Below are positions 8,385 through 17,757 of a stretch of DNA of 64,000 bases, one piece after another. The notes beneath the pieces were generated by a model. That model was not told where the DNA came from. It saw only the letters and a list, made by a program, of their open reading frames with translations, and made no database searches. Every line of letters starts with the position of its first letter. The stretch's first letter is position 1. Origin of the DNA: Mycobacterium sp. URHD0025. GTDB lineage: Bacteria; Actinomycetota; Actinomycetes; Mycobacteriales; Mycobacteriaceae. The stretch is taken from positions 310,001-374,000 of the forward strand of contig NZ_AUEQ01000006.1 in NCBI RefSeq assembly GCF_000426065.1, written 5' to 3'. A program made the translations under genes and the position numbers.

Positions 8385-9403
8385 CCGCCGCGCTCGCGGA
8401 GTCCGCCCTGGACCGGGTGGCGCACACCGTCGCCGCTCGCGCCGCCGATCTCGATGAGCAGCGCACCGATGTCCGCACCGATCTGGCCGAACTCGGCCAG
8501 GCCGGGCTGCTCGACCTCGACTTGGCCGACATGGCTCGTGTCATCGACGAGGTGTCGGCCAACAGCCTCGCCGTCGGCTTCTCCGCATGGGCGCACCACA
8601 TGACCATCCGGTACCTGCACGCCGCGCCCAGCGGTGGGTTCGGTGGGCACGTCAGCAGCCTCGCCACGGCAGACCGGATTGGCGTCACTGCAATGGCGGC
8701 CGGGCTCAAGCAGGTCGCCGGTCTCGGGCCGGTTCCGATCACCGGCGATACCGACGACGCAGACCTGATCGTCAGCGGACCGATTCGCTGGGCCTCCAAC
8801 GTGTTTCCCGACGCACTGATCGTGATGCCGGTCCGTGTCGGGGAGCGGACACTGGTCGTCGCGGTGGACGCCGGTGCCGACGGTGTAACCGTCAACCCCG
8901 CCCCAGCGCTCACCGCACTCGGGGCCACCGCGTCGACATCGTTGCGCCTGGACGGGGTGCGGGTGCCGGCACATCAGGTGCTCGCCACCGACCTGGATGC
9001 GTTCGTCGCCGGGATCCGGCCGGCGTTCTTGTTGTTGCAGACCGCGTTCTGCGTCGGCGTCACTCGGGCTGCACTGACCGCGGCCACCGAGGCGCACACC
9101 GGCCCGCTGGCACGGTTCGGCATCGAACTCGACGATGCGGTCGCCCGCGCCGAGGGCGTCAGATCGCGGCTGTACAGCTGGGCTGCGGACTTCGGTGCGG
9201 CGACGGTGCCCGACCTGATCCGGCTGCGGCTGGATGCGGCGCGGGTGGCTGTCGACGTCACCAGGCTGGAGCTCTCGTTGACCGGCGGCGCCGGCTACAC
9301 CCTGGGAAGTGCCGCCAACCGGCGGTTCCGGGAAGCAGCCTTCCTGCCCGTGCAATCACCTTCGGAAGGACAACTGCGGTGGGAACTCACGCGCTACGAA
9401 TAG
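8381..9403 (+). CDS. Acyl-CoA dehydrogenase-like flavoprotein (DszC/SfnB-type)
   Basis: A 340-residue protein with the layout of acyl-CoA dehydrogenase-fold flavoproteins: N-terminal helices, a middle beta domain (ITGDTDDADLIVSGPIRWASNV) and a C-terminal four-helix bundle ending TGGAGYTLGSAANRRFREAAF. It is shorter than true acyl-CoA dehydrogenases (about 380) and lacks an obvious catalytic Glu context. This fits the monooxygenase-like branch that includes DszC and SfnB and is often encoded with sulfonate/sulfone importers. GTG 8381 overlaps the upstream stop; the 3' end overlaps the ATPase gene by 25 bases. It probably acts on the compound imported by the downstream transporter. Confidence 0.78.
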   Translation: MTAALAESALDRVAHTVAARAADLDEQRTDVRTDLAELGQAGLLDLDLADMARVIDEVSANSLAVGFSAWAHHMTIRYLHAAPSGGFGGHVSSLATADRIGVTAMAAGLKQVAGLGPVPITGDTDDADLIVSGPIRWASNVFPDALIVMPVRVGERTLVVAVDAGADGVTVNPAPALTALGATASTSLRLDGVRVPAHQVLATDLDAFVAGIRPAFLLLQTAFCVGVTRAALTAATEAHTGPLARFGIELDDAVARAEGVRSRLYSWAADFGAATVPDLIRLRLDAARVAVDVTRLELSLTGGAGYTLGSAANRRFREAAFLPVQSPSEGQLRWELTRYE

Positions 9404-10095
9404 CGCACGGCACCAGGAACTTCGGTGGGGTACCGGCGCTGACCGACATCGATCTCCAGATCCGCACGGGGGAATTTCTCGCGGTGCTGGGTCCCAGTGG
9501 CAGCGGCAAGTCGACGTTGCTGCGAATCTGCGCCGGACTGGACGCCCTGAGCTCAGGCACACTGACCTGGTCGGGTGACGGTAGCCGGCCCCGTACCGGG
9601 GTGGTTTTCCAACAGCCGCTGCTGATGCCGTGGCTGAGCGTCGCGGACAACGTGGCCTTCGCCCGCCGGTTCACCGCGCAACGCAGCGGTTTCGACGCCG
9701 ACGACGCCGCGAAACTCATCACCCGGTTCGGATTGGACCACCTGGCCGCGCGGTACCCCGACGAGCTGTCGGGTGGGCAGGCCCAACGGGTGGCGATTCT
9801 GCGTGCCGTCGCGACCCGCCCGCAACTGCTGCTCCTCGATGAACCGTTCAGCGCGCTGGATCCGGCCACCCGTACCGATCTGGTCGGCTGGCTCCGAGAG
9901 CTGGCACGGGAACTGGACGTCACCGTGGTGCTCGTAACCCACGATGTCGACGAGGCGTTGTCGTTGGCGCAGCGCATCGTGCTGCTGGACGCAGGCCGGA
10001 TCCGCGCGGACTGGACGGTCGGCAGTGATGGAACCCCCACGCGCGGTGAGATTCTCGCGCAGTATCGAGCCGATGCCGCGGTGGAGGTGCTGTGA
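9379..10095 (+). CDS. ABC transporter ATP-binding protein (SsuB/TauB/NrtD-like)
   Basis: A 238-residue ATPase with Walker A GPSGSGKST, Q-loop VVFQQPLLMPWLSVADNV, signature LSGGQAQRV, Walker B LLLLDEPFSALD and the switch His in VTHDVDEAL. The MPWLSV after the Q-loop is characteristic of the sulfonate/taurine/nitrate importer branch. The start is GTG 9379, inside the end of the flavoprotein gene; longer readings upstream have no protein character. It should power the permease at 11255-12052 with the binding protein at 10092-11258. Confidence 0.92.
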   Translation: MGTHALRIAHGTRNFGGVPALTDIDLQIRTGEFLAVLGPSGSGKSTLLRICAGLDALSSGTLTWSGDGSRPRTGVVFQQPLLMPWLSVADNVAFARRFTAQRSGFDADDAAKLITRFGLDHLAARYPDELSGGQAQRVAILRAVATRPQLLLLDEPFSALDPATRTDLVGWLRELARELDVTVVLVTHDVDEALSLAQRIVLLDAGRIRADWTVGSDGTPTRGEILAQYRADAAVEVL

Positions 10096-11258
10096 CGGTG
10101 CTGACCCGGCGCTCCCTGCTGGCCGGAGCGGCCGGATTGACCGCTGCCGGTGGACTCTTCGGCCTCGGCGGGCTGGCGCACAGTGCCGTGAGCAGTGCAC
10201 CAGGCGACGAGGGTGCGCTGCGGGTGGGCTATCTGCCCATCACCGATGCCGCGCCGCTGTTGATGGCTCACAGTGCCGGGCTGTACCCCGCCGGGGCGGT
10301 GAGTTCGGCACGGCCGGTGCTGTTCCGCAGCTGGGCTGCGCTGGCCGAGGCATTCATCACGCGGCAGGTCGACGTCGTACACCTGCTGATGCCGATGGCC
10401 GTCCAGTTGCGCTACACCCTGGGCGCCGGGGTCCGCGTGCTGGGTTGGAACCACACGAACGGATCGGCGCTGACGGTGGCGCCGCACATCCGGGAGTTGA
10501 GCGATCTGGCCGGCACTCAGGTGGCCATCCCGTTCTGGTGGTCGATCCACAACATCGTGTTGCAGCAACTACTTCGGGCCCATGGCCTGCGACCAGTGTT
10601 GCGGCGCAGCGCTTCCCGTGCGGACCGAACCGTGGAACTGATCGTGATGAGTCCGTCGGACATGGTGCCCGCCCTGGCCAACGGCACGCTGAGCGGGTAC
10701 GTGGTGGCCGACCCGTTCAACGCTGTCGCGCAGATCAAGAAGATCGGCCACATCCATACCTTCCTCGGCGACGTCTGGCGCGATCACGCCTGTTGCGCCT
10801 TGGTCACGCGGGAGGACGTCATCGCGAGCCGACCGCAGGCCGTGCAGGCCGTCGCCGATGCGGTGGTGGGCGCGCAGCAGCGCATCGATGGCGACCGCGC
10901 GGCCGCGGCGACGGCGCTGACCGGCGGTAGATATCTACCGCAGCCGACACCGGCGATCGCACTCGCGCTGACCTATCCCGAACCGCCCTATGCGCTGACA
11001 CATCCGGATTGGCAGCCGCAGCGTCTAGGGTTTCAGCCTTTTCCGTATCCGAGCTTCACCCGCCGCCTCGCCGAGGCCATGCACGACACCGTCGTCGACG
11101 GCGACCGCCGGTTCCTGGACCGGCTCGACCCCGATGCGGTGCACACCGACCTCGTGGAGGACCGATTCGTCCGCCGGGCTCTCACCGATCACGGCGGGCC
11201 CGGCGCCTTCGGACTGGCCGCCGATCTCACCCGAACCGAACAGGTGCAACCGCTATGA
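10092..11258 (+). CDS. ABC transporter substrate-binding protein with Tat-type signal
   Basis: A 388-residue SsuA/TauA/NrtA-like binding protein. It begins [20 protein letters not shown], a twin-arginine signal with a hydrophobic stretch, so it is probably exported folded. No lipobox Cys is evident. The mature part shows LRVGYLPITDAAPLLMAH, DVVHLLMPMAVQ and the hinge region VVADPFNAVAQ typical of NMT1/OpuAC-type proteins. GTG 10092 overlaps the ATPase stop. The ligand is unknown; sulfonates, aromatic sulfur compounds or riboflavin-like molecules are all seen in this family. Confidence 0.88.
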   Translation: MTVLTRRSLLAGAAGLTAAGGLFGLGGLAHSAVSSAPGDEGALRVGYLPITDAAPLLMAHSAGLYPAGAVSSARPVLFRSWAALAEAFITRQVDVVHLLMPMAVQLRYTLGAGVRVLGWNHTNGSALTVAPHIRELSDLAGTQVAIPFWWSIHNIVLQQLLRAHGLRPVLRRSASRADRTVELIVMSPSDMVPALANGTLSGYVVADPFNAVAQIKKIGHIHTFLGDVWRDHACCALVTREDVIASRPQAVQAVADAVVGAQQRIDGDRAAAATALTGGRYLPQPTPAIALALTYPEPPYALTHPDWQPQRLGFQPFPYPSFTRRLAEAMHDTVVDGDRRFLDRLDPDAVHTDLVEDRFVRRALTDHGGPGAFGLAADLTRTEQVQPL

Positions 11259-12052
11259 CCACTGTCACCGCCAACAAAGCCCAGACATCAGAAGGTGTTT
11301 CGAGCTGGTGGGGCCGTTTCGCGCCGCCCGTCGTCGCGCTCCTGGCCGCCGTCGTGCTGTGGTGGTTCGCGACCTCAGTACTCAGCGGCCCAGAATCGGT
11401 GCTGCGTCAGACCGCGCCGCAGCGCGTCTTTCCGGCGCTGGCCGAGCTCCTCGAGCGCGGCGTGCTGCTCAGCGATCTCGGCGTCAGCCTGTGGCGGTTG
11501 TTGATCGGTCTGGCCGTCGCGGCCGTGATCGGGATGCCGCTGGGTTTGTTGGTCGGGTCTTCTGGCATCGCCGAGCGCGCCGGCGGGCCGATCATCGCCT
11601 TCCTGCGGATGATCTCTCCACTGTCATGGACACCGATTGCCCTGGCGGTGTTCGGCATCGGCAACCAACCCGTGATCTTCCTGATCGTGGTGGCCGCGGT
11701 TTGGCCGGTGCTGCTGAACACCGCGGCAGGGGTGCGCGCCGTGGACCCGGGGCTGCTCAACGTGGCGCGCTCATTTCACGCCACGCGCTGGGAGTTGCTG
11801 CTCGCCGTGGTCCTGCCTGCGATCCGTACCCACGTGCAGACCGGGATCCGGCTGGCGCTCGGCGTCGCGTGGATCGTTCTGGTGCCCGCCGAGATGCTCG
11901 GGGTGCGTTCGGGTCTGGGCTATCAGATCCTGAACGCTCGCGACCAGTTGGCCTACGACCAGGTGGTCGCGGTCATCGTCGTCATCGGTGTGCTGGGATT
12001 CCTGCTCGACGCTGCCGCGCGCTGGCTTTTGAATCCGGCCCGTCGCAGCTGA
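11255..12052 (+). CDS. ABC transporter permease (SsuC/TauC/NrtB-like)
   Basis: A 265-residue inner-membrane permease with about six transmembrane helices. The first is at 25-45 (PPVVALLAAVVLWWFATSVL). The BPD_transp_1 domain includes the EAA-loop region AARSFHATRWELL-type segment (LNVARSFHATRWELLLAVVLP). ATG 11255 overlaps the binding-protein stop (ATGA). It is the last gene of the operon beginning at 7854. Two such subunits would pair with two ATPases in the complex. Confidence 0.9.
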   Translation: MTTVTANKAQTSEGVSSWWGRFAPPVVALLAAVVLWWFATSVLSGPESVLRQTAPQRVFPALAELLERGVLLSDLGVSLWRLLIGLAVAAVIGMPLGLLVGSSGIAERAGGPIIAFLRMISPLSWTPIALAVFGIGNQPVIFLIVVAAVWPVLLNTAAGVRAVDPGLLNVARSFHATRWELLLAVVLPAIRTHVQTGIRLALGVAWIVLVPAEMLGVRSGLGYQILNARDQLAYDQVVAVIVVIGVLGFLLDAAARWLLNPARRS

Positions 12053-12125
12053 CCGTGTCGAGCGCACTCATACCGGCAAAGTCGTTTTCGGCCTCAGCGC
12101 CCACCGCTGATGCTTCGCGAAATGC

Positions 12126-12260
12126 CTACTGACCGACGTGGTAGGCGATGTCGATCCATCCTTGGGCCCACCGGTCGTCGGGGCCGGTGGCGACGGACTG
12201 ACGGCGGCAGGTTGCGGGGCCGGAACGGTGTTCGCCGGCGAGACCTTGATCTCGCGCCAT
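12126..12260 (-). CDS. Possible 44-residue small protein, unknown
   Basis: A short frame on the minus strand directly downstream of the LysR gene. Its ATG at 12260 has a strong Shine-Dalgarno (GGGAGG, six bases upstream), and it ends WAQGWIDIAYHVGQ. No signal peptide or membrane segment is seen, and I do not recognise it. The good ribosome-binding site is the only positive evidence, so it may be chance or a gene tail. The rest of the 12053-12290 gap shows nothing. Confidence 0.2.
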   Translation of the reverse strand: MARDQGLAGEHRSGPATCRRQSVATGPDDRWAQGWIDIAYHVGQ

Positions 12261-12290
12261 GCGAGGCCTCCCGCGCGACTTCGTCGGACA

Positions 12291-13175
12291 TCAGGTCGTT
12301 TCGTCCCGGCAGGCCAGCGCCGCCGCTACGAACTCATCCCGTACCGGGTTGTCGGTCGCCGCGTCCCAGATGAGCGTCACGCGGGACGGGGCGAGATCCT
12401 CGATCGGAACGGCGTTGACGTCGGGACGACGGTAGTACGTTGTCGTGGAGTGCGGCAGGATGACGAAACCCTCACGCGCGGCGACATGTTCGAGTTTGTC
12501 CTCCACAGTGCGGAACTCCTCGCGGGGCGGTGCCCAACGCTGACCGGGCGCAATGACTGCGGACTGCCAACCCGGAATCATCGCGGGGTCCGGCAGCAGC
12601 AACACCCGTGACGCGAGATCGGCCAGGCGCACCGACGCACGGTTCAGAAGGACATCATCCGCCGGCAGTACCGCATCCATCGGCTCTTCCAGGAGCGGGG
12701 TGCTTCCCAGCCCGCGGTGGTCGACGGGTTCCCGCGCATAGACGACGTCGACCTCGCCGGCCCGGACCAATTGTGCTTGCTCGTGCCACGGGATTTGACG
12801 CACGACCGCGCGGCGGCGAGGGTCGGCCGCTTCCCACGCCGCGGCGGCCGCTGTGGCGCGCAGCCCGGCCATCACCCCCACGGTCAACGTCACGTTGTGC
12901 CCGGCGGTCTGGGATAGCCTCTGCCGCAGTGCTTTTGCTTCATCGAGTAGCACTTTGGCGTCCCGGAGCAGCTGGGTGCCCGCCGCGGTCAGCTGGGTTC
13001 CACTCGAATTGCGGTCCAAGAGCGTCACGCCGAGTTCGCCTTCGAACGCCCGGATCTGCCGTGACAGCACCGGCTGGGCGATGTGGAGACGCTGCGCCGC
13101 CCTGCCGAAATTGAGCTCCTCGGCGACAGCGACGAAATACCGCAGTTTTCGCAGATCGAGGTCCGGCGTGCTCAT
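12291..13175 (-). CDS. LysR-family transcriptional regulator
   Basis: A 294-residue LysR protein: the [23 protein letters not shown] followed by [20 protein letters not shown], then an effector domain. The C-terminal part ([20 protein letters not shown]) resembles LysR proteins adjacent to short-chain dehydrogenases. It is divergent from the SDR gene at 13247 with a 71-base shared control region, so it is the likely regulator of that gene. Confidence 0.88.
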   Translation of the reverse strand: MSTPDLDLRKLRYFVAVAEELNFGRAAQRLHIAQPVLSRQIRAFEGELGVTLLDRNSSGTQLTAAGTQLLRDAKVLLDEAKALRQRLSQTAGHNVTLTVGVMAGLRATAAAAAWEAADPRRRAVVRQIPWHEQAQLVRAGEVDVVYAREPVDHRGLGSTPLLEEPMDAVLPADDVLLNRASVRLADLASRVLLLPDPAMIPGWQSAVIAPGQRWAPPREEFRTVEDKLEHVAAREGFVILPHSTTTYYRRPDVNAVPIEDLAPSRVTLIWDAATDNPVRDEFVAAALACRDETT

Positions 13176-13246
13176 GCCTTGAGGGTATCGCCGCGCGACG
13201 AAAAGGGTCTTGGACGAGCGGCCTGAGGCGAACTCACAGTGGAGGC

Positions 13247-13963
13247 ATGAACCTCAAGAACGCACGTGTCCTGATCATCGGCGGCACCTCCGGCATCGGG
13301 CTCGGGGTGGCAGCAGTGGTGGCTGACCGTGGCGGCATCCCGATCGTGGTGTCGCGGAGCCAGTCCAACGTCGATCGAGCTGTCGCCGAACTGGGTGAGA
13401 ACGCCCGGGGGATGACTGTCGACCTCGGTGACCCGGCTTCCCTCGGTCACCTCGTCGACGAGATCGGCCAGATCGAACACCTGGTGTTCAGCGCGGGTGA
13501 GCCGCTCACGATGGTTGGTCTGACCGAGCTGACCACCGCGGCGATCACCGATTTCCTCGGTACGCGCTTCGTCGGTCAACTACAAGCAGTCCGCGTTTTC
13601 GCCCCCCGCATCACTCCCGGCGGGTCGATCACGCTCACCAGCGGCACAGCCGCCGACAAGCCGGGGCTGGGGGTGCTGCCGACCGCCATCTGCGGCGCGA
13701 TCAACGCGATGACCAGAGCGCTGGCTGTTGAGCTCGCGCCGTTACGCGTCAACGCCGTCGCCCCCGGACCCATCGAGACGCCGCTGTGGTCGGCGTTCGG
13801 CGAGGCCGACCGGGACGCCGTCTACGAGCAGTTCGCGAGCAACCTCCCCGCTGGGCGGATCGGTCAGCCGACCGACACCGCACTGGCGTACGCCTATCTG
13901 ATGGAGCAGGAGTTCGGTACCGGGGTGGTGCTGACAGTGGATGGCGGCACGACCTTGGTGTGA
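13247..13963 (+). CDS. Atypical short-chain dehydrogenase lacking the YxxxK pair
   Basis: A 238-residue SDR. The nucleotide loop ([14 protein letters not shown]), the ITLTSGT strand and the C-terminal [14 protein letters not shown] are present. However, the position where the catalytic Tyr-x-x-x-Lys should be reads [17 protein letters not shown], with no Tyr and no Lys. This matches a group of SDRs that lack the canonical pair and whose activity is uncertain. Upstream GGAGG is close to the ATG. The gene is divergent from the LysR gene at 12291-13175. Confidence 0.83.
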   Translation: MNLKNARVLIIGGTSGIGLGVAAVVADRGGIPIVVSRSQSNVDRAVAELGENARGMTVDLGDPASLGHLVDEIGQIEHLVFSAGEPLTMVGLTELTTAAITDFLGTRFVGQLQAVRVFAPRITPGGSITLTSGTAADKPGLGVLPTAICGAINAMTRALAVELAPLRVNAVAPGPIETPLWSAFGEADRDAVYEQFASNLPAGRIGQPTDTALAYAYLMEQEFGTGVVLTVDGGTTLV

Positions 13964-13970
13964 CGCCCGA

Positions 13971-14822
13971 TCACGGCTTGAGTAGCGCGACGACCTTGTC
14001 TTCAAGGGCGACCGGATCGGCGTTCGGGTCGGCCGTCTCGGTATGGGGAAGTGTGGCGTCGGGATCGGCGAAGTCGCGGTAGGTCTTGTCGCCGGCCAGC
14101 GTGGCCAGCAGGTACCCGGTGAGCAGGCCGCGAACGATCTTCTGGGTGTCCTTGTCGGCGCCGGGCAGCCCGATGAACCGGGCCAGACGGCGTCCCTCGA
14201 CCAGGCCGCCGGCCTGCGCCTTGCTGACCGTCCGCAGCGTCGCACCCTCCCAGGCGCGAGCCAGTTCCACCGCGTTCGACCGCAGTGTCATCGGATCGCC
14301 GGGGGCGGTCAGGACCAGGCCTGGCACCTGAAGCGTCGACGCCGGTTGTTCGGCCGGCGGCTTGGTCACCGTCGGGAACAGCGACACCACCGCCTTCGGG
14401 CGGGCCGGGTCACCTCCCATTCCCGCGGCGGCGAACACCGCGGCCGATCCGCCGAAGCCGTGCCCCACCACACCGCGCTTGCCCGGGTGCACGCTGATCT
14501 TGCCCGTCCCCAGCCGCACGCCGGTGATGATTTCCAGGGCTGCGCCCAGGTCGAAGGCGAAATTCAGCACCGACGGAGCCACGCCTGTCTCGGTATCGGG
14601 CGCCGCCGCCACGATGCCCCACGACGCCAGATGTTCGAGCGTGCCCGTGTAGTTCTCCGCCCGCGTCATCCATTCGTGGCCGAACACCACACCGGGCAGA
14701 TTCAGCCCGGACTCGGGCGTGTACACCACTCCTGGCATGCCGGCGAACGCCAGGTCACCGCGCAAAACCCGGTGCGGTCCGCGGCGGGTCAACCCGGCGA
14801 AGAGCTTCTTTGTGCTGGCCAC
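13971..14822 (-). CDS. Dienelactone-hydrolase-like alpha/beta hydrolase next to glmS
   Basis: A 283-residue protein with PGVVFGHEWMTRAENYTGTL, a turn VVGHGFGGSAAVFAAAG where the nucleophile Ser/Cys is expected (here His-Gly-Phe), and a Cys-free core. The elbow reads G-H-G-F-G, so the normal nucleophile is replaced, and the protein may be catalytically altered. It is divergent from glmS. A protein of this type near glmS is also known in M. tuberculosis (Rv3438 region), so it is probably part of the conserved block. No specific function is established. Confidence 0.7.
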   Translation of the reverse strand: MASTKKLFAGLTRRGPHRVLRGDLAFAGMPGVVYTPESGLNLPGVVFGHEWMTRAENYTGTLEHLASWGIVAAAPDTETGVAPSVLNFAFDLGAALEIITGVRLGTGKISVHPGKRGVVGHGFGGSAAVFAAAGMGGDPARPKAVVSLFPTVTKPPAEQPASTLQVPGLVLTAPGDPMTLRSNAVELARAWEGATLRTVSKAQAGGLVEGRRLARFIGLPGADKDTQKIVRGLLTGYLLATLAGDKTYRDFADPDATLPHTETADPNADPVALEDKVVALLKP

Positions 14823-14916
14823 GCGTTGACCGTAGCGCAGGCCGCCGCGGTGATCTCCGTCAAACGCCGTCGCGCAGAATCGGGCCAGGGCTCCGACTGC
14901 ACTACCCTGGGAGCCT

Positions 14917-16794
14917 ATGTGTGGAATCGTCGGCTACGTCGGGGCGCGCCCGGCCCGAGACATCGTGGTCGACGCGCTGCGCCGGATGGAATACCGGGGC
15001 TACGACTCCGCGGGAATCGCGCTGATCGACGGCAACGGCGGGTTGACGGTGCGTCGCCGTGCCGGCCGGCTGGCCAACCTGGAGGCCGCTCTCGCCGAGA
15101 CCGACGAGAACGTCCTGACCGGTAGCACCGGGCTGGGCCACACCCGGTGGGCCACCCACGGCCGTCCCACCGACCGCAACGCCCACCCGCACCGCGACGC
15201 GGCCGCCAAGATCGCCGTCGTCCACAACGGCATCATCGAGAACTTCGCCGTTCTGCGCGCCGAGCTCGAAGCCGACGGGGTGGAGTTCTCGAGCGACACT
15301 GACTCCGAGGTCGCCGTGCACCTCGTGGCCCGTCAGTACGCACAGGGCGACACTGCCGGCGATTTCCCGGCCTCCGTGCTCGCCGTGCTGCAGCGCCTGG
15401 AAGGCCACTTCACCCTGGTGTTCGCCAACGCCGACGATCCGGGCACGATCGTGGCCGCGCGCCGGTCCACCCCGCTGGTGGTCGGCATCGGCGAAGGCGA
15501 GATGTTCGTCGGATCCGATGTGGCGGCATTCATCGAGCACACCCGCAACGCCGTGGAACTCGGCCAGGACCAGGCCGTGGTGCTGACCGCCGAGGGTTAC
15601 CGCATAACCGACTTCTTCGGCAGGGACGATCTGCAGGCCGGCCGCGACTTCCGGGAATTCCACATCGACTGGGATCTCGATGCCGCCGAAAAGGGTGGCT
15701 ACGACTACTTCATGCTCAAGGAGATCGCCGAGCAGCCCGCCGCTGTCGCCGACACCCTGCTGGGGCATTTCGTCGACGGCCGCATCGTGCTCGACGAGCA
15801 GCGCCTGTCCGATCAGGAACTGCGCGAGATCGACAAGGTCTTCATCGTCGCCTGCGGTACCGCATACCACTCCGGGCTGCTGGCCAAGTACGCCATCGAG
15901 CACTGGACCCGGCTGCCCGTCGAGGTCGAGCTGGCGAGCGAGTTCCGCTACCGCGACCCGGTGCTGGACCGCAGCACGCTGGTGATCGCGATCTCGCAGT
16001 CCGGCGAGACCGCCGACACGCTGGAAGCGGTACGGCACGCCAAGACCCAGAAGGCCAAAGTGCTGGCCATCTGCAACACCAACGGCAGCCAGATCCCGCG
16101 CGAGGCCGATGCGGTGCTCTACACCCGGGCCGGGCCGGAGATCGGTGTGGCCGCGACCAAGACGTTCCTGGCTCAGATCGCCGCGAACTACCTGGTGGGG
16201 CTCGCCCTGGCGCAGGCCCGCGGTACGAAGTATCCCGACGAGGTGGAGCGCGAGTACCACGAGCTGGAAGCCATGCCCGATCAGGTCGGCCGGGTGCTGG
16301 CGGGCATCGAGCCGGTGTTCCAGTTGGCCCAGCGCTTCGCCAAGTCGCCCACGATCCTGTTCCTGGGTCGGCACGTCGGCTATCCGGTGGCGCTGGAGGG
16401 CGCGCTCAAGCTCAAGGAGCTGGCGTACATGCACGCCGAGGGCTTCGCGGCCGGCGAGCTCAAGCACGGTCCGATCGCGCTGATCGACGAGGATCTTCCG
16501 GTGATCGTGGTGATGCCGTCACCCAAGAACGCGCAGATGTTGCACGCCAAGCTGCTCTCGAACATCCGGGAGATCCAGGCGCGTGGTGCGGTCACCATCG
16601 TCATCGCCGAGGAAGGCGACGACACGGTGCGCCCGTACGCCGATCACCTGATCGAGATCCCGGCGGTGTCAACGCTTTTCCAGCCGCTGCTGTCTACCAT
16701 CCCGCTGCAGGTGTTCGCCGCCGGGGTGGCCCGCGCCCGCGGATACGACGTCGACAAGCCGCGCAACCTGGCCAAGTCCGTCACCGTCGAGTAA
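14917..16794 (+). CDS. glmS: Glutamine-fructose-6-phosphate aminotransferase (isomerizing)
   Basis: A 625-residue enzyme that makes glucosamine-6-phosphate from fructose-6-phosphate and glutamine, the first step toward UDP-GlcNAc for peptidoglycan and arabinogalactan linker. The start MCGIVGYVG supplies the N-terminal nucleophile Cys. RRMEYRGYDSAGIA and TRWATHGRPTDRNAHPH are the glutaminase motifs. Two SIS domains follow (SQSGETADTLEAVRHAK; KLKELAYMHAEGFAAGELKHGPIAL), and the C-terminus is DKPRNLAKSVTVE. No glmS ribozyme is expected or seen in the 94-base leader. Orthologous to M. tuberculosis Rv3436c. Confidence 0.98.
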   Translation: MCGIVGYVGARPARDIVVDALRRMEYRGYDSAGIALIDGNGGLTVRRRAGRLANLEAALAETDENVLTGSTGLGHTRWATHGRPTDRNAHPHRDAAAKIAVVHNGIIENFAVLRAELEADGVEFSSDTDSEVAVHLVARQYAQGDTAGDFPASVLAVLQRLEGHFTLVFANADDPGTIVAARRSTPLVVGIGEGEMFVGSDVAAFIEHTRNAVELGQDQAVVLTAEGYRITDFFGRDDLQAGRDFREFHIDWDLDAAEKGGYDYFMLKEIAEQPAAVADTLLGHFVDGRIVLDEQRLSDQELREIDKVFIVACGTAYHSGLLAKYAIEHWTRLPVEVELASEFRYRDPVLDRSTLVIAISQSGETADTLEAVRHAKTQKAKVLAICNTNGSQIPREADAVLYTRAGPEIGVAATKTFLAQIAANYLVGLALAQARGTKYPDEVEREYHELEAMPDQVGRVLAGIEPVFQLAQRFAKSPTILFLGRHVGYPVALEGALKLKELAYMHAEGFAAGELKHGPIALIDEDLPVIVVMPSPKNAQMLHAKLLSNIREIQARGAVTIVIAEEGDDTVRPYADHLIEIPAVSTLFQPLLSTIPLQVFAAGVARARGYDVDKPRNLAKSVTVE

Positions 16795-16817
16795 CCGCCC
16801 TGGGTGGGGGTGAACTG

Positions 16818-17738
16818 ATGGATCTACGGGTTCCCACCGTCAACATCGCTGGGCGATGGGCCCGTGACGGGCTGGGCGCATTCGTCTCCGACGCCGCGTA
16901 CGAGCACTTCCTGGACGCATACCGGGTCGGGATGGCGACGCTGCCGCCGTTCGAGTTGTTCGACGTGCCAACCACATTCGGGACCGTGCGCGCCTACCAC
17001 TTCGCCGGGCCGGACACCGGCGCACCGGCGATCCTGTTGCCCGGCCGCAACGCGTCGACGCCGATGTACCGAACCAACATCGAACCCCTGCTGAAACACC
17101 GCACGGTCTATGGCCTCGACCTGCTCGGCGAGGCCGGCCTGTCGGTGCAGCACAAGCCTGTTCGCCACGCCCTGGACCAGGCGCAGTGGCTCGACGAGAC
17201 GCTGGCCGGACTCGAGTTGGAAAAGGCGCACCTGCTCGGTGTGTCGATGGGCGGCTGGACCGCCGCCAACGCTGCGGTGCACCGGCCCGCGCGGATAGCG
17301 TCGATCACCTTGCTGGATCCTGTGTTCACCTTCACCAGTGTTCCGGTCAAGGCGATACTGGCCTCGGTGGCACTGTTCGCACCTGGCGTGCCGGAGCAGT
17401 GGCGCCGGAGGGTGCAGAGCTGGATAGCCGGCGGAGCGGATATCGAGGCCGCCGAGACGGAAGCCGCGCTGATCTCCGCGGGTTCAACGGATTTCACGCT
17501 GCACACACCGATGCCGAAACTGTTCACCGATGAGCAGCTGCGGGGCGTCGACGTACCGGTGCTGGCACTGATCGCGGGCCGCAGCGTCATGCTCGACCCG
17601 ACGCGCGCCGTCGCGCGGGGACGAGAGTTACTGGTAAACGGTCAGATTGAACTCTGGCCCGACGCCTCTCACGCCATCAACGGGGAATACCCGGAAGAGA
17701 TTGCGCAGCGGGTGGGCCAGTTCTGGGGCGCCGCGTAG
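16818..17738 (+). CDS. Alpha/beta hydrolase downstream of glmS
   Basis: A 306-residue alpha/beta hydrolase with the elbow LLGVSMGGWTAANAA (nucleophile Ser), an acidic residue in VLALIAGRSVMLDP and the catalytic His in WPDASHAINGEYPEEI. It begins 23 bases after glmS on the same strand, so it may be co-transcribed. The closest resemblance is to carboxylesterase/YcgS-type hydrolases. Substrate unknown. Confidence 0.82.
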   Translation: MDLRVPTVNIAGRWARDGLGAFVSDAAYEHFLDAYRVGMATLPPFELFDVPTTFGTVRAYHFAGPDTGAPAILLPGRNASTPMYRTNIEPLLKHRTVYGLDLLGEAGLSVQHKPVRHALDQAQWLDETLAGLELEKAHLLGVSMGGWTAANAAVHRPARIASITLLDPVFTFTSVPVKAILASVALFAPGVPEQWRRRVQSWIAGGADIEAAETEAALISAGSTDFTLHTPMPKLFTDEQLRGVDVPVLALIAGRSVMLDPTRAVARGRELLVNGQIELWPDASHAINGEYPEEIAQRVGQFWGAA

Positions 17739-17757
17739 CCCTTCGCCGGATTGCTCC

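Noticed and set aside
14823..14916. A glmS ribozyme upstream of glmS
   Set aside because: The leader is only 94 bases and shows none of the ribozyme core; the element belongs mainly to Firmicutes.
14902..16467. A long open frame antisense to glmS (over 500 codons)
   Set aside because: It mirrors the third-position GC bias of glmS, and has no family motif or Shine-Dalgarno.
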